NCBI GenBank assembly: GCA_035524895.1
Contig: DATLFI010000299.1
Location: forward strand, 1 to 13,541
Length of the DNA: 13,541 nucleotides
Origin: DATLFI01 sp035524895
GTDB taxonomy: Bacteria > Acidobacteriota > Thermoanaerobaculia > Multivoradales > Multivoraceae
Reading direction: 5' to 3'
Both the position numbers and the translations under genes were made by a program. This document shows, one piece after another, positions 7,104-12,406 of this stretch; position 1 is the first letter of the stretch, and every line of letters starts with the position of its first letter. The notes below the pieces were generated by a model. It was not told where the DNA came from, made no database searches, and saw only the letters and a list, made by a program, of their open reading frames with translations.

Positions 7104-8096
7104 ATGACGACCGACCGCGCGGGGCGGCCCGCTCCGCGGCTTTGGCTGGGCGTCGCGGCGGCCTTCCTGGCGCTCCTGTGCTGGGCGTTCCCCGGCGTGC
7201 TCGGTCGCGGGCTAGACCTGCCGCCGTTCGTGCTGGTCGCCTACCGGATGTGGCTCGGGGTAGTGCTGGCCGTGGCCGGCCTGCGCTGGAGCGGCGGCAG
7301 GCTGTCGTGGCGCCTGCTCCGGATCTGCGCGTTCGCCGGCGTCTGCTTCGGCATCGACCTGTTGTCCTTCTTCACCGCCATCAAGCTGACGACCGTCGCC
7401 AACGCCACCGTGATCGGCTCGCTGCAACCGCTGCTGCTGGTGTTCGCGGCGCCGCTGCTCTTTCGCGAACGGGTGCGGCCCGTGGACCTCGCTGCGGCGC
7501 TGGTCGCCATCGGTGGCGTGGCGCTCGTGGTCCTCGGGTCGCAAGCGCAGCCGAGCTGGAACCTGCGCGGCGATCTTTGGGCGGTTGTCACGCTGGTCTC
7601 CTGGACCGGCTACTTCATCGCCTGCAAGCGAGCGCGGGAACACCTGAGCTCGACCGAGCTGACCGCGGGTGCCTCGGTCGTCGCCTTGCTGTTGGTCACG
7701 CCGGTCGCGCTGGTGGCTGAGTCGCCGCTGCCGTGGCCCACGCCGGTGCAATGGAGCGGGTTGATCGCAATCGCGGTGCTCGGCTGGAGCGGCCACCTGC
7801 TGATGAATTGGGCGTTGGGACAGATCCCGCTGTGGATCTCCGGCACCACGTCGCTCGCCAGCCCCGCGCTCACCACGCTCTTGGCAGCGATCGTCCTGGC
7901 GGAGCCGGTGGGCGCCGTGCAGTGGCTCGGCATGGGTGTGGTCTTCGTGGCGCTGACCGCCGCGACCCTGCGGGCGCCGCAGGTTGCCGAGATTGGCTCG
8001 CCGGTCGACCCGGTGCCACCGCTAGCGGTGCTCGCGCAAGACGACCGAGAGCTTCGGGAGCAGGAGGTCTCGAGGTCTCGACAACCGCCGCCCTAG
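7104..8096 (+). CDS. EamA-family (DMT superfamily) transporter
   Basis: A 330-residue inner-membrane protein with about ten hydrophobic segments (roughly 13-33, 41-60, 70-90, 97-118, 127-146, 157-175, 187-205, 217-235, 244-262 and 270-290). They fall into two EamA repeats. Family-like features are a W-A-F-x-x-x motif in helix 1, an R at the start of helix 2 (YRMW), and short loops of about 5-10 residues. Such permeases usually export amino acids, nucleotides or other small metabolites; the substrate cannot be told from sequence. The C-terminal tail of about 40 residues is hydrophilic and not part of the core. It lies 37 bp after the 58-codon ORF and is likely in one transcript with msrC. Its TAG stop lies within the left arm of a 16-bp palindrome. 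Confidence 0.88.
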   Translation: MTTDRAGRPAPRLWLGVAAAFLALLCWAFPGVLGRGLDLPPFVLVAYRMWLGVVLAVAGLRWSGGRLSWRLLRICAFAGVCFGIDLLSFFTAIKLTTVANATVIGSLQPLLLVFAAPLLFRERVRPVDLAAALVAIGGVALVVLGSQAQPSWNLRGDLWAVVTLVSWTGYFIACKRAREHLSSTELTAGASVVALLLVTPVALVAESPLPWPTPVQWSGLIAIAVLGWSGHLLMNWALGQIPLWISGTTSLASPALTTLLAAIVLAEPVGAVQWLGMGVVFVALTAATLRAPQVAEIGSPVDPVPPLAVLAQDDRELREQEVSRSRQPPP

Positions 8097-8131
8097 CAGT
8101 CGTCCATGCGCCGCCCATGGACGACTGCTAG
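8093..8131. terminator. Perfect 16-bp inverted repeat between convergent genes, candidate bidirectional terminator
   Basis: CTAGCAGTCGTCCATG (8093-8108) and its exact reverse complement (8116-8131) flank a 7-nt loop CGCCGCC. The left arm contains the transporter's TAG stop. The right arm ends 5 nt short of the rlmA stop at 8137-8139. Being symmetric, it can form the same hairpin in both transcripts. There is no T-run on either side, so a simple intrinsic terminator is not certain. RNA stabilisation or a genome-wide repeat are alternatives. Confidence 0.65.
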
Positions 8132-8136
8132 CTGCG

Positions 8137-8979
8137 TCAACCGGACCGGCCGGCGGGCGACCGAAACACCAGCACCTCCTGGGCGAGCGTGACGTCCATC
8201 GCCTCGAGCTGCGCGATCCGTTCGCGCTGGCGAGCGCGCGCGCCGCGGTAGGTCGACGCCAGCACGTCCGCCAGCGCCGCGCGGTCGAGCCGTACGACTT
8301 GCGCGATCCGCTCGCGGCGCTCGAGCGCGAGCGACGGGGAGAGAAGCTCGACCGTTCGGGCGCCACGGTCGCGTGCGACGGCCGTGCCGAGCACTGCCGC
8401 CCGTAGCTCGACCAGGTCGTCCTCGGCGGGAACGACCACCAACAGCCTGCCGCCCGGCGCGAGCACGCGCTCGAGCTCGGCGACGGGGAACCGCGCCGTG
8501 ATCGTCGTCACTGCGTGGAACGAGGCTTCGTGGTAGGGCAGGAATCGATCGGCGTTGGCCACCACCCAATGGCAGTCGCGATGGCGCCGCGCTGCCAGCT
8601 CGATCGCAGGGACCGAGATGTCGACGCCGTGTCCCTCGACGCCGTAGGCGCGTCGGAACGCAGCTAGGTGGTGCCCTTCGCCACAGCCGACGTCGAGGAG
8701 CGCGTCGCCATCGCGCAGGGGCAACGCACCGAGGATCCGCTCGACCAGCGGCGCGGCGAAACCGCGGTCGAGGAACCTGCGCCGTGCCGCTACCGCCTCA
8801 GGGTTGTCACCGGGCGAGCGCGAGCGGCGGTCTTGGGGCTGCAGCAGGTTCACGTAGCCGCTGCGCGCGACGTCGAACGCATGCCCGGTCGGGCAGACCA
8901 GCCGCCGCCCGACGACACGTAGCGGCTGGCGGCATCCGCGGACGGTGCACAGCAGCGGCGGTCCGCTGTTCCACGGCAC
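8137..8979 (-). CDS. rlmA: 23S rRNA (guanine-N1)-methyltransferase, RlmA family
   Basis: A SAM-dependent methyltransferase of the RlmA/RrmA family, which methylates a guanine in hairpin 35 of 23S rRNA. With the GTG start at 8979 it has 280 residues, close to the usual 270. The N-terminal zinc finger is Cys11-x4-Cys16, then Cys29-x3-His33, followed by FDVARSGYVNLL and SPGDNPEAVAARRRFLDRG, both classic RlmA blocks. The SAM motif LLDVGCGEGHHLAAF follows, then a PVAELERVLAPGGRLLVVVP strand. The first pair is spaced x4 instead of the x2 of E. coli; the other zinc spacings are the same. ATG 9096 in frame would add a 39-residue Ser/Pro/Arg-rich leader with no family match and no ribosome site, so I prefer 8979, without strong evidence. 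It converges with the transporter at the 8093-8131 palindrome. Confidence 0.88.
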   Translation of the reverse strand: MPWNSGPPLLCTVRGCRQPLRVVGRRLVCPTGHAFDVARSGYVNLLQPQDRRSRSPGDNPEAVAARRRFLDRGFAAPLVERILGALPLRDGDALLDVGCGEGHHLAAFRRAYGVEGHGVDISVPAIELAARRHRDCHWVVANADRFLPYHEASFHAVTTITARFPVAELERVLAPGGRLLVVVPAEDDLVELRAAVLGTAVARDRGARTVELLSPSLALERRERIAQVVRLDRAALADVLASTYRGARARQRERIAQLEAMDVTLAQEVLVFRSPAGRSG

Positions 8980-9062
8980 GGGCGACTCACGAGCGGTTCG
9001 CGTGACGGTGCCTCCGCTCGGATCGTCCGCTAGCGATGGTGGCGCAAGAGGCGAGCCACGCC

Positions 9063-9145
9063 GTGACTCGTACGACTCGGGCCACCCCGGCGGCATGGGC
9101 TCGAGGGTGTCCTACGGGGTGCTTGGCGGACGTGATACGAGTCAC
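9063..9145. repeat. Nested inverted repeats in the divergent gap upstream of rlmA and the deaminase gene
   Basis: GTGACTCGTA (9063-9072) is repeated in inverse as TACGAGTCAC (9136-9145), a perfect 10-bp match. Inside it, CACCCCG (9083-9089) pairs with CGGGGTG (9115-9121). Together they could form a branched hairpin with unpaired sides of 10 and 14 nt, in either transcript's leader, or serve as operator sites. The region between rlmA and the deaminase gene (8980-9239) holds nothing else I recognise. Confidence 0.4.
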
Positions 9146-9239
9146 CAAGGCTATTCTGCCCCAGTGCGGCGTGTCGCTACGCCTGGAACTGGGGTGCTGG
9201 CGGAACTTGGTTCGGCACCGGTGACATGCTGCCCGCGCC

Positions 9240-9722
9240 ATGAAGCCCAAGCACGTCAGCATTCGGATCGAGCAGTGCCTGACGCTCGCGCGAGCCTCGA
9301 ACTGCCCGCGTCGAAAGTTCGGCGCGCTTTTGCTCGACCCGGAGCGCAATGTGGTGCTGATGGACGGCTACAACGGCGGTCCGCGCGGCGGCGGCGAGCT
9401 ATGTGGTGGGGAGACCTGCCTGCGCGACGAGCTGGCCGTACCTTCGGGCGAGCGGATGGAGATCGGCTGCCACCACGCCGAGATGAACGTGGTCTGCAAC
9501 TGCGCGGCATCCGGCGTTCCGACCAAGGGTGCCTGGATGCTGGTGACCGGAGAACCTTGCGTGCTGTGCGCCAAGCTCATCCACCACGCCGGGATCACCA
9601 AGGTGATCGTGGTCGGCGGCGGCTATGCCGGGGCCAATGGCGTGGTCTACCTGCGCCAGCACGGCGTCGAGGTAGAGAGCGTCGAGGGACCGCAGGACCC
9701 GAGACTGAGCGAGATCCCGTGA
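9240..9722 (+). CDS. Deoxycytidylate (dCMP) deaminase-family protein
   Basis: A 160-residue zinc deaminase of the cytidine/deoxycytidylate family. dCMP deaminase makes dUMP for thymidylate synthesis in the cytoplasm. The zinc site is complete: His79-Ala80-Glu81 (HAE, Glu being the proton shuttle) and Pro106-Cys107-x-x-Cys110 (PCxxC). A dCMP-type GYNGGPRG loop (43-50) and a following C55-x4-C60-x-R62 region resemble the substrate/second-zinc part of ComEB-like enzymes, which argues against a tRNA adenosine deaminase. Length is normal. ATG 9240 has no clear ribosome site, but the family homology begins within a few residues. It is divergent from rlmA and separated from the dodecin gene by 127 bp. 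Whether it acts on dCMP or another pyrimidine is inferred, not shown. Confidence 0.85.
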   Translation: MKPKHVSIRIEQCLTLARASNCPRRKFGALLLDPERNVVLMDGYNGGPRGGGELCGGETCLRDELAVPSGERMEIGCHHAEMNVVCNCAASGVPTKGAWMLVTGEPCVLCAKLIHHAGITKVIVVGGGYAGANGVVYLRQHGVEVESVEGPQDPRLSEIP

Positions 9723-9762
9723 CCGACTGAGCGCCTCCGGCTGGCCCATCGTCTCGAGCCGT

Positions 9763-9792
9763 CTTGCACTAGAGCTTGCACGGAGCTTGCAC
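9763..9792 (+). repeat. Three CTTGCAC direct repeats upstream of the dodecin gene
   Basis: CTTGCAC occurs at 9763-9769, 9775-9781 and 9786-9792, and the last two are part of a longer repeated GAGCTTGCAC. The 12- and 11-bp periods put the copies on one face of the helix. The repeats lie 58-87 bp before the dodecin start. They look like a regulator-binding array, and TTGCAC may also act as a -35 box, although no convincing -10 box follows. Confidence 0.45.
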
Positions 9793-9835
9793 AGATCATC
9801 TCGACGCGATCGTACGTCGACTCATCAATCACACA

Positions 9836-9844
9836 GAGGAGAAG
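9836..9844 (+). promoter_or_regulatory. Strong Shine-Dalgarno site of the dodecin gene
   Basis: GAGGAGAAG, with the GGAG core 8 nt before ATG 9850, is the best ribosome site in the window. It sets the start at 9850 and so makes the N-terminal extension part of the protein; the in-frame upstream ATG at 9787 has no such site. Confidence 0.7.
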
Positions 9845-9849
9845 TGTTC

Positions 9850-10146
9850 ATGGCTGCAGTGCAGACGAGCAAGTACAAGGCCACGAAGGTCGGCGACAGG
9901 AAGGCTGGTGCCGACCGTGCGCCTTCGAGGAAGGGTGAGCGCAAGGTTTACAAGAGCATCACCGTCACCGCCGCTTCCCCGGAGAGTTACTCGGACGCCG
10001 TCCGTGTCGCCATCGACAAGGCACGGGAGACCGTCAGACGCCTCGCCTGGTGGGAGGTGATCGACCAACGCGGCCGACTCGACCCGGACAGCAGCGAGAT
10101 CACCGAGTTCCAGTTGACACTGGCGATTCACTTCGAGGTCGAGTAG
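9850..10146 (+). CDS. Dodecin-family flavin-binding protein with N-terminal extension
   Basis: A 98-residue protein whose residues 32-98 are a dodecin: KVYKSITVTAASPESYSDAV, an amphipathic helix, then LAWWEVIDQRGR and a closing strand FQLTLAIHFEVE. Dodecins form hollow dodecamers that store or buffer FMN, riboflavin or lumichrome. Trp67 or Trp68 corresponds to the Trp that stacks on the flavin, and Gln73 to the QRG flavin-contact position. Bacterial dodecins are usually about 65-75 residues. Here about 30 extra residues, rich in Lys, Arg and Ala and probably disordered, precede the core. The start is fixed by a strong GAGGAGAAG site. The gene is single, preceded by three CTTGCAC repeats, and ends 43 bp from the convergent quinoprotein gene. 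Confidence 0.88.
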   Translation: MAAVQTSKYKATKVGDRKAGADRAPSRKGERKVYKSITVTAASPESYSDAVRVAIDKARETVRRLAWWEVIDQRGRLDPDSSEITEFQLTLAIHFEVE

Positions 10147-10189
10147 CGCGTCGCCGTGGCCCTGGACCGAGGGGACGACGGGGGCACCG

Positions 10190-12325
10190 CTACAGAGCGA
10201 ACACCCAGATCGCGGCACCGCCCTTCGCGGGCGCGGGTGGCAGGCTTCCCTGCTCGGGGTGCGATGCGCGCTGGCGCATTTGGTCGCTCTGAAGCGCCCC
10301 GATGTGGAGGTTGCTCATCCCGACCACGACCGCGACGTACTGCCTGCCGTCGACCTGGTAGCTGATCAGACCTGAGCTGGGCATGTCGTCGAGACCAGTG
10401 CGCCACAGGAGCTCGCCGGTGCGGTCGTCGTAGGCCTTGAGGGAAGGCTCCATGTCGCCGGCGAAGACGACCCCGCCGGCTGTCGCGAGCACCCCGGTCG
10501 AGAGCGGGGTGACCTCGTCGCGGGTCCAGGCCAGCTTCCAGTTCGCGACATCGTAGGCTTGGAGGCGACCGAACTTGCCGTCGGCGCTGTCGGGGTGCGT
10601 CGCCGGGCCGAGGAGCACGCCCGATGTCAGCAGTCGCGCGCCTTGCGTGCCCAGGTTCATGCACGACTCGGTCAGCGGCGCGTAGACGAACTGCGTCGTC
10701 GGACTGTAGGCCGTCGGCGGCCAGCTTCGCGCACCGTAGGCGCTGGGGCAGATGTCCGTGGGCCGCTTCGGATCTGGCCAGCGGTCAGGATCGATGGTCT
10801 TGGCGCCGCTGTCCGGGTCGATCGCGGTGATGACGTTCTGGATGCCGGCGTCGACCGAGAACAGGTATGCGCCGGTGGCGGCGTCGAGCGCCTCGAGGAT
10901 CGCCATCTTGCCGACGTTGAGCACCACCTTCCGGGGCCGGCCGTTGACCGGCACGCTCACGATCTGGCGCTCGAAGACCCAGTCGAGGTCCCACTGGTCG
11001 TTCGCCAGGTGCTGGTAGTGCCAGACGAGCTCGCCGGTGTCGGCGTGGATCGCGACAGTGCAGTTGGTGTAGAGCGCTTCGGAGCTGACGCCTTCCTTTT
11101 CGACCGGATGCAGCAGCGGTCCGGTGTCGTACGTCGGGGCGATGCCGAAGTAGAGGAGCTTCGTTTCCGGGTCGTAGGTGCCCTGATGCCACAGCGAGCC
11201 GCCGCTGCGCTTCTCGAGCGGCACGTCGTTCCAGGTGTGGCCGTGCGGCTCGCCCGGCCTTGCGATGGTGTGGAAGCGCCAGACCTCTTTGCCTGTTTCC
11301 AGGTCGAGCGCGACCGCGAAGCCGCCCTTGGGCACGAAGCTAGCCGTCACCCCTTGGATGACCTTGTCTCCGACCACCAGGGGTGCGCTCCTGAGCTGAT
11401 AGGCCATCCGTCGCTCGGGCGTCTCGGGCACGATCTCATGGTCCCATACGAGCTCGCCGGTCTTGGCGCGCAGCGCGATCACGTGCAGGTCCGAGGTGGG
11501 TACGAGGACCTTGTCGCCGGCCAGCGCCAGCCCCATCTTCTGGCTCGAGGGAGACTTCGGCTCGTGGCGATGTCGCCACAGGACCTTGCCGTCTGTGGCA
11601 TCCAGCGCGAGCACCGTGTCTGGGAAGGTGTTGAGGAACATGACACCCTGGTGGACCAGCGGCATCGGCATGCTGAGGCCGCCGCGCAGGGGCGCGCGCC
11701 AGGCCAGGGCCAGGTAGCGAGCGTTCTCGCGGTTGATCTGCTGCAAGGGACTGAAGTTCTGGCCGTCGTAGGTGCGGCCGTTCTGCAGCCAGTCCCCGGG
11801 CGACGGTTCGCGCAGCATCTCGCCGGTCACGGCAGGGAGCCGGTTCAGCAGCTCCGACTGACCGGCCGCGACGACCGGCGCGTCGAGGTCGAGCTCGACA
11901 CCCTCCAGAGTCGGAACCTTCCGGCTCGCGAGCTGGTCCAGGTCTGCCGGCAGGGCCGCGTCGCCGGCCTCGAAGCCGTTGCCCGCCAGGATGTGCGCCA
12001 GGATCTTGCCGTAGACCTCGTCGCCCAGACCGCCGGGCGCGTCGACCGGCTCGGGTGGCATGCGACGCAGGTGGAACGCGAGCGCGCCGACCGGCTTGCC
12101 CCGCCACGACCGGTCGAAGCGCTCGCCTACGAGAGCTGGCGTGACGTGCTCGCCTTGCATCCGCGGGCCGTGGCAGGTGCCGCAGTGCCTCTGGTAGAGG
12201 ACTCGACCTTCGGCGGCCTGCTCGCTGGTGAAGCTCAGGGACTCCGCCGCGCCCGGCGACGGCTGCGAACCCGCGAGCAGGAGAAGGAGAAGGCAAGGAA
12301 GCTCGATCCGCCCTGTCCGTTTCAA
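10190..12325 (-). CDS. PQQ-dependent dehydrogenase with N-terminal cytochrome c domain
   Basis: A 711-residue exported quinohaemoprotein. A signal peptide (core 9-19, cleavage near GAA-ES at 27) is followed by a cytochrome c domain with haem motif Cys48-G-T-Cys51-His52 and likely axial Met89 in RRMPPE. The PQQ beta-propeller domain (about 160-690) shows NGRTYDGQNFSPLQQI, GGSLWHQGTYDPE, NDQWDLDWVFE and KMAILEALDAATG blocks. It should oxidise an alcohol or similar substrate in the periplasm and pass electrons through the haem. His427 occupies the place where related dehydrogenases usually have the catalytic Asp (AL-D-xDTG). Asp429 is kept. The haem domain is N-terminal, as in polyvinyl alcohol dehydrogenase, and not C-terminal as in type II alcohol dehydrogenases. 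The TTG start has a G-run 7 nt upstream. The substrate is unknown. Confidence 0.88.
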   Translation of the reverse strand: MKRTGRIELPCLLLLLLAGSQPSPGAAESLSFTSEQAAEGRVLYQRHCGTCHGPRMQGEHVTPALVGERFDRSWRGKPVGALAFHLRRMPPEPVDAPGGLGDEVYGKILAHILAGNGFEAGDAALPADLDQLASRKVPTLEGVELDLDAPVVAAGQSELLNRLPAVTGEMLREPSPGDWLQNGRTYDGQNFSPLQQINRENARYLALAWRAPLRGGLSMPMPLVHQGVMFLNTFPDTVLALDATDGKVLWRHRHEPKSPSSQKMGLALAGDKVLVPTSDLHVIALRAKTGELVWDHEIVPETPERRMAYQLRSAPLVVGDKVIQGVTASFVPKGGFAVALDLETGKEVWRFHTIARPGEPHGHTWNDVPLEKRSGGSLWHQGTYDPETKLLYFGIAPTYDTGPLLHPVEKEGVSSEALYTNCTVAIHADTGELVWHYQHLANDQWDLDWVFERQIVSVPVNGRPRKVVLNVGKMAILEALDAATGAYLFSVDAGIQNVITAIDPDSGAKTIDPDRWPDPKRPTDICPSAYGARSWPPTAYSPTTQFVYAPLTESCMNLGTQGARLLTSGVLLGPATHPDSADGKFGRLQAYDVANWKLAWTRDEVTPLSTGVLATAGGVVFAGDMEPSLKAYDDRTGELLWRTGLDDMPSSGLISYQVDGRQYVAVVVGMSNLHIGALQSDQMRQRASHPEQGSLPPAPAKGGAAIWVFAL

Positions 12326-12326
12326 A

Positions 12327-12338
12327 CCTCGTCCCCCC
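12327..12338 (-). promoter_or_regulatory. G-rich ribosome-binding region before the quinoprotein TTG start
   Basis: On the minus strand a GGGGGG run (12338-12333) lies 7 nt before the TTG at 12325, with a second GAGG (12330-12327) only 1 nt away. It supports the TTG start, which also places the signal peptide core correctly. Confidence 0.45.
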
Positions 12339-12406
12339 TGGTACCTACCTTGGAGGGCGGCACTCTACCAACTTGACGATGAGAGCGGCCGGTGTTCCGC
12401 GCCGCC

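Noticed and set aside
8093..8131. Insertion-sequence end or transposon remnant
   Set aside because: The arms are only 7 nt apart, there is no transposase or target duplication, and the element fits the convergent gene ends.
10559..12376. 605-codon open frame on the + strand opposite the quinoprotein gene
   Set aside because: It is antisense to a gene with clear haem and PQQ motifs, is rich in Arg/Val/Asp/His as expected from reversed GC-rich codons, and has no recognisable domain.
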